DNA of 41,658 bases from Streptomyces diacarni (GTDB taxonomy: Bacteria; Actinomycetota; Actinomycetes; Streptomycetales; Streptomycetaceae). The translations under genes and the position numbers were made by a program. Location: assembly GCF_003323715.1 (NCBI RefSeq), contig NZ_QOIN01000041.1, forward strand, positions 1 to 41,658. Direction: 5' to 3'. A model generated the notes under the pieces. That model ran no database searches. It was given only the letters and a program-made list of their open reading frames with translations, and was not told where the DNA came from. Shown here one piece after another: positions 26,256 to 34,284 of this stretch. Numbering within the stretch: the first letter of the stretch is position 1; every line of letters begins with the position of its first letter.

Positions 26256-26752
26256 TGATCGCCGTAGACGACGCCACCGCCGCCACGCTGGTGCGACGCC
26301 GGTTCTCCACCGACACCGAGACGCTGGTCAAGTACCTGGGCTCCATGCGCCGCTGGCTGGCGGCGGAGGAAGGCATCGGCGACGACCTCTACAACGTGCT
26401 GGAGCAGATCGTCGGCGAACGGGCCCAGCCCGCCCCCGACAGCCTCCGCCGCCCCAAGCTCGACGACGTCTTGGTACGCCTCCGGCTTCCGCTACCGCGG
26501 CGTTGTCGGCGCGGCAGCGCCCCGCCTATGGACCCAGCAGAGGCAGCGCGGATCACCGACCACTTCCGCAGCGCGACGACCGAGCTCAAGCAGCTCGCAC
26601 CGCACCGTACCGCGGTCTGCCCCATCCGGGAGATCGCGCGCCTGATCGCTCTCGCTGACGAGCGCCCGCCACCCGACCAGGCCGTCGCGCACCTGCGGCG
26701 GTACGCCTTCGCGATCCTCGACGTCCTCGACCTGATGGGAGACGACGCGTGA
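26255..26752 (+). CDS. Conserved Streptomyces protein of unknown function, possibly frameshifted
   Basis: Starts at ATG 26255 overlapping the preceding stop; GGAGG lies upstream. Residues 1-70 (RRRFSTDTETLVKYLGSMRR, NVLEQIVGERAQ) and residues ~92-165 (EAARITDHFRSATTELKQL, VCPIREIARLIALADERPP) look coding. Between them, about 26465-26527, the frame is unusually Arg/Pro rich with lower GC at third positions, while the alternative frame reads WYASGFRYRGVVGAAAP. It may be two genes, or one with a compensated frameshift. No function is recognised. Confidence 0.45.
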   Translation: MIAVDDATAATLVRRRFSTDTETLVKYLGSMRRWLAAEEGIGDDLYNVLEQIVGERAQPAPDSLRRPKLDDVLVRLRLPLPRRCRRGSAPPMDPAEAARITDHFRSATTELKQLAPHRTAVCPIREIARLIALADERPPPDQAVAHLRRYAFAILDVLDLMGDDA

Positions 26753-26788
26753 CACGCCCCACCACTCCTCCCGGCAAGGAGCACCTCT

Positions 26789-27253
26789 GTGACCATTTCT
26801 GTCGCCAGACCCCAGCTCGCACCCCGGGAACGGCAGGTCCTCGCAGGCTTAGCAGGGGGAAACACCCTCGGAGAGGTCGCAAGCCGGCTCCGGCTTCGGG
26901 AGGGTACGGCCCGGGGCTACCTCGACCTGGCGAAGTCCAAGCTGTTCGGCGCCCGCAGTACCGAGTCCGCGATCGCGGCCGGCTACGCCGTCAACGCCAT
27001 CACCCAGCCGATGCCGTTGCCGCCTGAGCAACTGCTCCTGACTCCCGAGCAGCGCGCCCTCGTGCCCTTCATCGCCCAGGGGATGAGCGCGACCCAGATG
27101 GCGGCGCAGCTCACTCGGCCGCTCAACACCGTTCGCCGAGACGGCCGTGAACTCCTGGCGGCTGCGAGGGCGGTCAACCCGGCTCACCTTGTCACGCGGA
27201 CGTGGCAGCACCAGGTCCTGACCGAGAAGCAGGTGCTGACGTGGCTGCCCTGA
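26789..27253 (+). CDS. LuxR-type double helix-turn-helix protein
   Basis: A 154-residue protein from GTG 26789 with AAGGAG at 26776-26781. Two related HTH units are visible: residues ~9-50 (LAPRERQVLAGLAGGNTLGE, then VASRLRLREGTARGYL) and ~82-125 (LTPEQRALVPFIAQGMSATQ, then NTVRRDGRELL). There is no receiver or ATPase domain. It carries a TTA codon at 26849-26851 (codon 21). A pathway-specific regulator for the adjacent peptide cluster is plausible, because it lies in the same transcriptional direction 1.3 kb before the precursor gene. Confidence 0.75.
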   Translation: MTISVARPQLAPRERQVLAGLAGGNTLGEVASRLRLREGTARGYLDLAKSKLFGARSTESAIAAGYAVNAITQPMPLPPEQLLLTPEQRALVPFIAQGMSATQMAAQLTRPLNTVRRDGRELLAAARAVNPAHLVTRTWQHQVLTEKQVLTWLP

Positions 27254-27547
27254 CCCGCGGTGGTCGCCGCCTTACCTCATAGACCGGTCGTCTCTGCCGC
27301 GCAGGCCCCCTCGCCCGGGTGCACGCCACTTGGCGGAGACGACCCTCCAGATGGGCTTCCTCCCCGGCGCGCTCCCGAGACCTGGCCGGGGACGCCGGCC
27401 GCCCCCGAGGGGGGCGGCGCCGTCCCCGCCTGCCGACCCGTACCGGTACCCCCCGGGGGCGAGCGCCCCGGCCGCCGCTCACATGGGCTGGAGGAGCGGC
27501 GGCCGGCCTCAACACCGCTACCTACCGCGACGAAAGGCACTACCACC

Positions 27548-27778
27548 ATGACTCCCGCTCCGCGCGTTCCCGAGGGGTGTCCGCACCAGCCGTCCTGCCC
27601 GACCGCGGAGGCAGGCGACAGGGAAGCAGCGCAGCCTGTGGCCTTCCACCCTGAGCAGGGGTGGTCGCTCCTGTGCAATGGCGTAGTCCTGTTCGATGAC
27701 ACGGGAGAGCTGCTGCCGGATGGCCGCGTCGTCGGCCCGCACCGTCCGCTCGGTGATCACCTCCTGACCGCCGCATGA
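27548..27778 (+). CDS. DUF5999-family small protein
   Basis: A 76-residue protein from ATG 27548 with a GAAAGG element upstream. CPHQPSCPTAEAGDREAAQP and HPEQGWSLLCNGVVLFDDTG followed by LLPDGRVVGPHRPL match the small actinobacterial DUF5999 pattern. Two N-terminal Cys plus one central Cys could bind metal. Function unknown. It overlaps the next gene by ATGA. The ~290 bases before it (27254-27547) hold only GC-rich, gene-free sequence. Confidence 0.8.
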   Translation: MTPAPRVPEGCPHQPSCPTAEAGDREAAQPVAFHPEQGWSLLCNGVVLFDDTGELLPDGRVVGPHRPLGDHLLTAA

Positions 27779-28428
27779 GCCCTCAGCAGTACTACGAAGA
27801 CGGCCTGCGCGTGCCTTACGTCGCGTCCTGGCAGTACGAGGACACCTTCATGCCGACACCGGTCGAGCGGCGGCATGGCGTCGGCGGCGCGGGCATTGGC
27901 TACCTGGGTGAGGCGCGCACGGGCGGGGTCGACCGGCGAAACGGCGTCCTGTGGGTCAGGGCGCCCCTCGCGCGGGGGCGGGGGCGGGCGCGGCTGGGCA
28001 GTGTCCATCCGCTGCGTCAGCGGCAGGCGATGAGTCACATGCTCTGCCAGGTCTGCGGCGCTGACACCTTCGACAGGAGCGACGAGCGGCACATGGTCCT
28101 CGCGCGTGGGGAGACACCCATCCGCGAGGGAGAGCGGACCGCCTCACCCCCCGTGCATGAGAGCTGTGCAGCCGAGTCGGTCCGTGACTGCCCGCATCTG
28201 CGCCGAGGCCACGTGGCTGCCTTGGTCCGGCACTTCCAGCCCTGGGGCGTGGCTGGCCTCCTCCACCACCCGAAGACTCTGAAGATCCGCTACAGCGGCA
28301 CGAGAGACGGGCTCACTTTCGTGGGATTCGGCGATCCACACATCCGCTGGACCCTCGCCGCCCGGGACGTCAGCACCCTGCACGGCGTGGAGGCCATCGA
28401 CTTGGACGACCTCCACCTCACCGCGTGA
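27775..28428 (+). CDS. Conserved hypothetical protein with Cys pairs
   Basis: A 217-residue protein whose ATG overlaps the preceding stop (ATGA). A CQVCGADTFDRSDERHMVLA segment and a later HESCAAESVRDCPHLRRG segment give four Cys in pairs, like a zinc-binding motif. The C-terminal third (GLTFVGFGDPHIRWTLAARD) is mixed alpha/beta. I do not recognise the family. Coupling to the DUF5999 gene and position 100 bases before the peptide precursor place it in the same neighbourhood. Confidence 0.6.
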   Translation: MSPQQYYEDGLRVPYVASWQYEDTFMPTPVERRHGVGGAGIGYLGEARTGGVDRRNGVLWVRAPLARGRGRARLGSVHPLRQRQAMSHMLCQVCGADTFDRSDERHMVLARGETPIREGERTASPPVHESCAAESVRDCPHLRRGHVAALVRHFQPWGVAGLLHHPKTLKIRYSGTRDGLTFVGFGDPHIRWTLAARDVSTLHGVEAIDLDDLHLTA

Positions 28429-28529
28429 CTGGCTGCGGAAGCACGTTTTCGCTCGCCCCGAGCCGTCTCCGGGCTTTCCGCCTGGAGCGCAGCACCCTCA
28501 CCGAGAGAACCGAGAAAGAGGAATCTGAC

Positions 28530-28775
28530 ATGCCGACCATCTCAAGTCCGGACCTTGCCCTGCCGTTCGCCGCGCGGCTGTTCGAAGGACCGGTGGCCCC
28601 CACCGCGCCCGAGGCCGCCGGCAGCGCGTACAGCACCGCGGCCCAGGTCACCATGGCGCCCGACGGGGCGCCTCTCGTGCAGGCCCACCCGGGCGCTTCT
28701 GCGCAGAAGACCGCGGTCACCGTGAGCGGGAGGCCCGGCGACGACCCCGAGCCGATGATCACCAACTGGTGGTAG
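28530..28775 (+). CDS. Probable graspetide (ATP-grasp-modified RiPP) precursor
   Basis: An 81-residue peptide from ATG 28530 with an AAAGAGGA site. It has the layout of ATP-grasp-targeted precursors: an N-terminal hydrophobic leader element (PDLALPFAARLFEGP), a middle part ending in TMAPDGAPLVQ that resembles the DxxGxPLV stretch of TgmA-type peptides, and a small polar C-terminus. The candidate core, residues 57-75, has nucleophiles K60, T61, T64 and S66 and acids D71, D72 and E74, suited to ester or amide side-chain links. It ends in NWW. The ATP-grasp maturase follows 89 bases later. Precursor identity rests on this linkage and layout. Confidence 0.65.
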   Translation: MPTISSPDLALPFAARLFEGPVAPTAPEAAGSAYSTAAQVTMAPDGAPLVQAHPGASAQKTAVTVSGRPGDDPEPMITNWW

Positions 28776-28864
28776 CAGCCCGCTTGCCACTGAAGGCAGC
28801 ACGCCCTGAGGTGGTGGGCTCAGCCGCGAGCCCGCCACCCCGCCCCAGACTGATAGGAGTCCCC

Positions 28865-29866
28865 ATGTCTGTCCCCGGAGCTGTGGTCGTCCTGACGTCT
28901 GCTGACGACCTGGCCGCCGACAAGGTGGTCCTGGAGCTCGGGAGTCTCGGCGCCCCGGTGCTGCGTTTCGACCCTGCCCGTGAGCCGGTCACGCTGGCGG
29001 CCAGCCACGGCCCTGCCGGGTGGCACGGCACGCTGAGCACCGGCGCACATCACGTGTGCCTTGAGGACATCGGCGCCGTGTGGTGGTGGCACCCCTCGCC
29101 CCTGGCCCACACCAGCCTGCGCCCCCGCGACATCCGTGACTGGGCGCAGCGCGAGACCGTCGCCGGGCTCACCGGTGTACTGCACGCGCTGCCGTGCCTG
29201 CACCTCAACCACCCCGAACGTGTCACAGCGGCCCAGAACAAAGCCGGCGTGCTGGCGCGAGCCACCGAGTGCGGCCTGCGGGTGCCCGCCACGTGGATCG
29301 GCAACAGCTATGCCAGCGCGGCACAGTTCGCGTCCGGTTCCCCCGGCGAGCTGGTCGGGAAAGCCCTGGCGAGCCCTCAGATCAGCTTGCCGGACGGCAG
29401 CGCGCGCACCTTCTTCACCACTTCGCTGCCGCCGGACGGGCTCGACGAGACGGTCGAGAGCGCGGTCCACCAAGTCCAGCGTCGCATCGACAAAGCGTAC
29501 GAGGTGCGGCTGACAGTCATCGGGCCCAGCACGTTCCCGGTCCGCATCGACGCCCACAGCGCCCGCGCGCGCGAAGACTTCCGCGCCGACTACGAGTCGC
29601 TGTCGTACTCGGTCACCCCCCTGCCGACCGAGGTGAGGCAAGGGATCGCCGACCTCATGGACTCCTATGGCCTTGCGTATGCGACCGTCGACCTGTTGGT
29701 CGACGGCGGTGGCACCTGGTGGCTGGTGGACCTCAACCCGGCAGGCCGTTGGTCTTGGCTCGAAACCGCACTTCCCGACCTGGGCATCACCACCGCGTTG
29801 GCCCAACTTCTGGGTGGGACCCTCTCTCCGGCACGAAACGACCGGGCGGTGGAAGCCTGTGGGTGA
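28865..29866 (+). CDS. ATP-grasp peptide maturase (TgmB/MvdD-like)
   Basis: A 333-residue protein from ATG 28865 with AGGAG 5 bases upstream. The N-terminus VVVLTSADDLAADKVVLELG and VLRFDP, the CLEDIGAVWWWHPSP block, LHLNHPERVTAAQNKAGVL, VGKALASPQ, DKAYEVRLTVIGPSTFPVRI, AYATVDLLVDGG and VDLNPAGRWSWLE follow the order of ATP-grasp ribosomal peptide maturases. The metal-binding E/D and N of the ATP-grasp fold are visible in DLNP. It should activate Asp/Glu side chains of the precursor with ATP and join them to Thr/Ser/Lys. The next gene starts within its last 8 bases. Confidence 0.85.
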   Translation: MSVPGAVVVLTSADDLAADKVVLELGSLGAPVLRFDPAREPVTLAASHGPAGWHGTLSTGAHHVCLEDIGAVWWWHPSPLAHTSLRPRDIRDWAQRETVAGLTGVLHALPCLHLNHPERVTAAQNKAGVLARATECGLRVPATWIGNSYASAAQFASGSPGELVGKALASPQISLPDGSARTFFTTSLPPDGLDETVESAVHQVQRRIDKAYEVRLTVIGPSTFPVRIDAHSARAREDFRADYESLSYSVTPLPTEVRQGIADLMDSYGLAYATVDLLVDGGGTWWLVDLNPAGRWSWLETALPDLGITTALAQLLGGTLSPARNDRAVEACG

Positions 29867-30359
29867 CACCGAGTACGGAACGCTGCGTGTGGCAGTCGGC
29901 TCCGACCGTGCCGGCGATGCCTACAAGTCCGTCTTGACGAGTGATCTGCACGCTCACCGCCTGGTGGGTTGTGTCGTCGAGGGTAGCCCCGGCCAGCAGT
30001 CTGCGGCCACCTACCCGGAGGTCGCTTTCGCGGCTGCTCAGCTCGTCGCGTGCGGGGAGGCGGACCGCGCACTGCTGGTGTGCCACACGGGACTGGGCAT
30101 GGCCGTGGCCGCGAACAAGGTGCCGGGCGTCCGCGCCGTCACCGCCCACGACTCACTCTCCGTCCAGGCCGCGGTCCTCTCGAACAGCGCACAGGTGCTG
30201 GCGCTGGGACAGGGCGTCGTCGGGCTCCAGCTCGCCCGCCGCCTTGTCGCGGAGTGGCTGACCTACCGGTTCGACAGCACCTCCTCGGCTGCCAAGAAAG
30301 TCGAGGCGATCACGGCACTGGAACGTCGTGCCAGCCACTACATGCAAGGGAGAGGCTGA
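29859..30359 (+). CDS. RpiB/LacAB-type sugar-phosphate isomerase
   Basis: A 166-residue protein from GTG 29859, overlapping the ATP-grasp stop. VAVGSDRAGDAYK and LLVCHTGLGMAVAANKVPGV are the RpiB motifs; the catalytic Cys is kept, but the canonical GSDHAG and CGTG His/Gly positions read R and H. AHDSLSVQAAVLSNSAQVL resembles tetrose-phosphate isomerases of the erythritol pathway more than ribose-5-phosphate isomerase. It likely interconverts an aldose and a ketose phosphate that feeds the adjacent aminotransferase. Substrate is inferred. The downstream overlap is TGATG. Confidence 0.8.
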   Translation: MGDTEYGTLRVAVGSDRAGDAYKSVLTSDLHAHRLVGCVVEGSPGQQSAATYPEVAFAAAQLVACGEADRALLVCHTGLGMAVAANKVPGVRAVTAHDSLSVQAAVLSNSAQVLALGQGVVGLQLARRLVAEWLTYRFDSTSSAAKKVEAITALERRASHYMQGRG

Positions 30360-31567
30360 TGCCCACCGATCCCTCCACCGTTCCCCGCTCTCTCCATGCT
30401 CTGCGGTGGCCCGTAGAACCCGCGCAAGGCGGCTGGTACACGGAAGCCGAGCACGATGCGCTGCGCCGGGTCCTGGCCGAGTCCGCGGATTGGCGCACCG
30501 GATGGAGAGCCACGTCCTACAGCGACCCGTTCGAGGCGGCCTTCGCCACGTACACCGGAGCACGGCATGCCGTGGCGTTCAACTCGGGCGGCACCGCCCT
30601 GGAGATGGTGCTGCACCACCTGAGGCTCGCACCCGGGGACGAGGTGATCTCCTGCGCGCTCAACTTCGTCGGGCCGCACCTCGCGGTCATCAGCCAGGGC
30701 GGCCGGCTGATCCTGGCCGAGCCCGAACCGGTTACGCTCAACCTCGACCCCGCCGATGCGGAGCGGGTGATCACGCCCCGCACCCGGGCCATTCTGGTCA
30801 CCCACTGGAACGGGGCATGTGCCGACCTGCGGCCTTTCCTGGACCTCGCCGAACGTCATCCCCACCCGGTACACGGGCCGCCGGTGGTGATCGTGGACGC
30901 CGCCCGCGCGTGCGGCGGCCGGACCCCCGCGGGCCCGCGGTTGGGGTCGGAGGGCTGGGCGACCGTCTTTTCCTTCGAGTCGAAGAAGCTGATGACCACC
31001 CTGGGCCAAGGCGGCATGGTCACCACCAACGACCCGGCCCTGGGCGAGCAGCTGCGATGGCTGCGCACCTATGGCGGCCGGGAGCGCTGGGGCACCAACC
31101 AGATGATGAGCAAGGCCCAAGCGGCGGTCGGGCTGGTGCAGCTTGCTCGGCTGGATCGGATGAACGACGCCCGTATTGCCCGGGCACACGAGCGATCCCG
31201 CTGCCTGGCCGGCACTGCGGAACTGACGCTGCCGCCCACCGTGGGCGACCGGCGGCATCTGTACTACCGGCACAACCTCTTGGTCCCCGAGCCCTGGGCC
31301 GGGGCTGGCCGCGATGAGCTGATGGAGCTGTTGGCCGCCCGGTATGGCGTCGGCAGCATCGTCAACGATCCGCCCACCTACCTCGGCCACCGCCTGATCC
31401 GTGACCACACCCGCGGGCAGCGCTGCCCGCGCGCCGAACAGCTCGCCGCCCGTCTGCTGTGCCCCTGCATGCACCCACGCATGCGACCCCCAGAGGAGGC
31501 GGCGGTCTGCGACGCCATCGAGCAGGCCACCGCCCACATCGCCCGCACGTACGGCACCACCGACTGA
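30359..31567 (+). CDS. DegT/DnrJ/EryC1/StrS-family aminotransferase
   Basis: A 402-residue PLP enzyme starting at ATG 30359. ARHAVAFNSGGTALEMVLHH, PGDEVISCALNFVGPHL, VVIVDAARACGGRTP and VFSFESKKLMTTLGQGGMVT match the sugar aminotransferase family; Lys in SFESKK is the PLP Schiff-base residue and Asp in VDAARA the pyridine partner. It would aminate a keto-sugar or keto-cyclitol. No dTDP- or UDP-sugar synthesis genes lie nearby, so the substrate is probably a sugar phosphate made by the RpiB-like protein or a nucleoside derivative. The radical SAM gene follows 13 bases later. Confidence 0.88.
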   Translation: MPTDPSTVPRSLHALRWPVEPAQGGWYTEAEHDALRRVLAESADWRTGWRATSYSDPFEAAFATYTGARHAVAFNSGGTALEMVLHHLRLAPGDEVISCALNFVGPHLAVISQGGRLILAEPEPVTLNLDPADAERVITPRTRAILVTHWNGACADLRPFLDLAERHPHPVHGPPVVIVDAARACGGRTPAGPRLGSEGWATVFSFESKKLMTTLGQGGMVTTNDPALGEQLRWLRTYGGRERWGTNQMMSKAQAAVGLVQLARLDRMNDARIARAHERSRCLAGTAELTLPPTVGDRRHLYYRHNLLVPEPWAGAGRDELMELLAARYGVGSIVNDPPTYLGHRLIRDHTRGQRCPRAEQLAARLLCPCMHPRMRPPEEAAVCDAIEQATAHIARTYGTTD

Positions 31568-31580
31568 GGGAGCAACGGCC

Positions 31581-33383
31581 ATGTCCCAGCAGACCGAAGA
31601 GATCGACGGCATCCGCGCCCACGAGATGCAGCTCACCCCGCCCTACCCGCACACCGACCCGGCCGGGTTACTGCGCATGGTGTTCGTCATGCCGTTCGGA
31701 CACCCCTACAGCCTCATGTGCAACGGCCCGATGAGCCTGTACGACCTGATCAACAGGAGCGAGGACATCCCGGCCCTCGCCGAACGGGCCATCCAGTACG
31801 ACTGCCTGGTCCGGGACGGCAACCAGCTCGTCATCCCGGATGGCGAGCCGTACCGCAGCATCGAATCACCCCTCCCGGTGAGCGAGGCCGACGTCCTTGG
31901 CCTGTCGGTGATCAACAGCGGAGACCTGCACAGCGTCTTCCGCCTGCTGGACCTGGCCGGCGTTCCCAGGCGAGCGGCCGACCGGCTGCCCGGCGTCCAT
32001 CCGCTCGTCGTCGGCGGCAACAGCGGACTGGCCGACCCCGAGCCGATGGCCGACTACCTCGACGTGGTCGCCCTCGGCGAAGCCGAACGCTCCCTGCCCG
32101 AGCTGCTGCGCATCCTGCACGCCTACCGCGCCCAGCCCAGCGCAGCCCACGCCCCGCTGTACGAACAGATCGTCGGCGTGCCGGGCCTGTACGTGCCGTC
32201 GTTGTACGCCCCCGACTTCCTCCCCGGCGGCGGTGTCCGCCACGTCCAGCCCAAGGCTCCGACGGCTCCGGAGGCCGTGCACGCCCAGTACCTGGAGGTG
32301 GGCGACCTCCACCCGGCGCACTTCACCTACCCCCTCACCGACGGGACAGCCGCCGGCCTCCACCCCGTGGTCGGATGCCGCCACTCCTGCGGCTTCTGCA
32401 ACCTGGGCGTCCCGCCCTTCCGGCAGGCCCCGCTGGACATGCTCACCCGCTACGTCGACCGCCTGGAGGACCTCCAGGTCGAGAAAGTCATCATCAGCGC
32501 GCCGACGTTCACCCAGTACCGCCACCGGCAGGAACTCCTCGAACACATCCACGCCTACGCGCAGCGGGCCGCTGCCGACGGACGCAAGGTCACCACCATC
32601 ATCGGGTCAGTCCGCGCGGACGAACTCAGCGCCCACTACCTGGACTCCGTCACCGAACTGGGCGACTTCGGGCACCTGTTCACCGAGCTGAACCTGTCCC
32701 AGGCCCGCGGCATCATCACCATCGCACCGGAATGGGCCGCCGGCGACCTGGTCGCCCTCTACGGAAAGACGCAGACCCGCGAACGCGTGAACAAGGCGAT
32801 CGACCTGTGCCGGGCCAGCGAAGACATCAACACGATCATGTTGTACTTCATCGTCGGAGCGCCCGGCGAGCACCCCGCAGACCGGCTGGCCATCGCCGAC
32901 TACGCCCGCGACGTACGCGAACGGCTGGGCCACGCGGACGGCAGCGTCATCGTCAAACTGCACCAATTCATGCCCAAACCGGGCACTCCCAGCCAGCGGC
33001 TGCGCATGGCCGACCCGGACCTCGTCGAGGACTACGCCAAGCAGATCGCCGACAGGCTGCGCACGCTCGTCGGAGAGGAGCAGTACACGCAGCACTACCG
33101 GGTCGTGCCCGGAGACACCAGCCGCATGCACCTCGAAGTCGTCTGCTCCCGCGGGGACCGCCGTATCGGACACGTCCTGGAAGACCTCTACACCGCCGGC
33201 ACCGATCTGCGCACCCTGACCAAGGACCAGCTCGTGGAAGCACTGGACAAACGCGGCCTGGACTACAACCGGCACCTGCGGCACATGGACGAACCGGTCC
33301 TGCCCTGGCACACCATCAACCACGTCAACCGCGACGCCGAGCAGCAGTTCACCGACGCGATCCTGGCCAGGGAGGGACGGTGA
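31581..33383 (+). CDS. B12-binding-type radical SAM enzyme
   Basis: A 600-residue protein from ATG 31581. The N-terminal ~190 residues resemble a cobalamin-binding Rossmann domain (ADVLGLSVINSGDLHSVFRL, HPLVVGGNSGLADPEP, VALGEAERSLPELL). The radical SAM core has C266-RHS-C270-GF-C273 (CxxxCxxC), and the following segments (TTIIGSVRADELS, GIITIAPEWAAGDLV, FIVGAPGEHPADRL) fit the YgiQ/TIGR03960-like group. The exact reaction is unknown; this class performs methylation, ring contraction or C-C bond chemistry. A TTA codon sits at 31668-31670 (codon 30). The next gene overlaps by GTGA. Confidence 0.85.
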   Translation: MSQQTEEIDGIRAHEMQLTPPYPHTDPAGLLRMVFVMPFGHPYSLMCNGPMSLYDLINRSEDIPALAERAIQYDCLVRDGNQLVIPDGEPYRSIESPLPVSEADVLGLSVINSGDLHSVFRLLDLAGVPRRAADRLPGVHPLVVGGNSGLADPEPMADYLDVVALGEAERSLPELLRILHAYRAQPSAAHAPLYEQIVGVPGLYVPSLYAPDFLPGGGVRHVQPKAPTAPEAVHAQYLEVGDLHPAHFTYPLTDGTAAGLHPVVGCRHSCGFCNLGVPPFRQAPLDMLTRYVDRLEDLQVEKVIISAPTFTQYRHRQELLEHIHAYAQRAAADGRKVTTIIGSVRADELSAHYLDSVTELGDFGHLFTELNLSQARGIITIAPEWAAGDLVALYGKTQTRERVNKAIDLCRASEDINTIMLYFIVGAPGEHPADRLAIADYARDVRERLGHADGSVIVKLHQFMPKPGTPSQRLRMADPDLVEDYAKQIADRLRTLVGEEQYTQHYRVVPGDTSRMHLEVVCSRGDRRIGHVLEDLYTAGTDLRTLTKDQLVEALDKRGLDYNRHLRHMDEPVLPWHTINHVNRDAEQQFTDAILAREGR

Positions 33384-34198
33384 GACAGCCGACGTTCCCC
33401 CTCTTCCCCGACAAGCACACCCACCCAGCCGCCCCCGACCCGGCCGAACACGCCGCCTGGGTTTGCAGCATCCACGGTCACGGGGCGAGTCTCAGCGGAC
33501 TCGACGGGGTGGCGATGGTCTACCAACCGCGCCTCTTGGAGTACGCGCTCCACCGCTACCGCCCGCGCGTGCTTGAGGGGTGGGTCCGCGGGCAGCTGCT
33601 GATCGTCCAACACGACGGCCGCACTCTCGGCATCTGCGGAGGGTTCGGCATCGGCGCACCGGCCGCCGTTCTGGTCCTCGAACAACTCGTTGCCCTAGGC
33701 ATCACCCGCGTGATCACGGTCGGCACCGCAGCCACTCTCCAACCGGACATGATCCCCGGCGACACCGCGGTCTGTAACGCCGGCCTGCGCGACGAAGGCG
33801 TCTCTCACCACTACTTGCCCCCCGGACGCAGCGCTATCGCTTCAGCCGGCCTGACGCAGCACCTGGTAGCCGCGCTGCGTGCCGCAGGAGTCCCCTTCCG
33901 GCTCGGAGACGGGTGGAGCACCGATGCGCCCTACCGTGAGACCGTCCCAGAGATCACCCGCTACCGCACCGACGGCATCCTGACCGCTGACATGGAAGCG
34001 GCCGGGGTGTTCGCCGCCGCCGCTCACCGAGCTATCGACGCAGCCGCTGCCTTCGCCATAGCCGACTCCCTCATCGACCGTCGGCCCCGGCAGACCCAGC
34101 CCCGCACCTTCACCAGTCTGTGCGCCCTCCTGTCCGCCTCCTTGGATGCCCTCAGCGCCTGCGTTCGAGCGTCGGCAGGCGCACACCAAGCGCATTAA
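33380..34198 (+). CDS. Nucleoside phosphorylase (PNP/UDP family)
   Basis: A 272-residue protein from GTG 33380, overlapping the previous stop as GTGA. GFGIGAPAAVLVLEQLVALG, RVITVGTAATLQPDMIPGD, LRDEGVSHHYLPPG and ILTADMEAAGVFAAAA match the PNP/UDP phosphorylase family, with the ME-containing nucleoside-binding loop intact. Such enzymes split a nucleoside with phosphate to ribose-1-phosphate and base, or hydrolyse MTA/SAH. Here it may release or attach a nucleobase in the pathway, or clear 5'-deoxyadenosine or SAH made by the radical SAM enzyme. Both are inferences. Confidence 0.85.
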   Translation: MRQPTFPLFPDKHTHPAAPDPAEHAAWVCSIHGHGASLSGLDGVAMVYQPRLLEYALHRYRPRVLEGWVRGQLLIVQHDGRTLGICGGFGIGAPAAVLVLEQLVALGITRVITVGTAATLQPDMIPGDTAVCNAGLRDEGVSHHYLPPGRSAIASAGLTQHLVAALRAAGVPFRLGDGWSTDAPYRETVPEITRYRTDGILTADMEAAGVFAAAAHRAIDAAAAFAIADSLIDRRPRQTQPRTFTSLCALLSASLDALSACVRASAGAHQAH

Positions 34199-34284
34199 GG
34201 TGTCCTCCAGCCGTAACCCGCCGTTCACCAGAAGGGGGCGCGGCCCGCCGGTCGCGTCTCCATCCGCTGCAAAGGACCGCCCAC

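Noticed and set aside
31718..34198. 826-residue plus-strand open frame overlapping the radical SAM gene
   Set aside because: Its first part is Arg/Pro-rich shadow sequence; only the last 272 residues (nucleoside phosphorylase from GTG 33380) are real.
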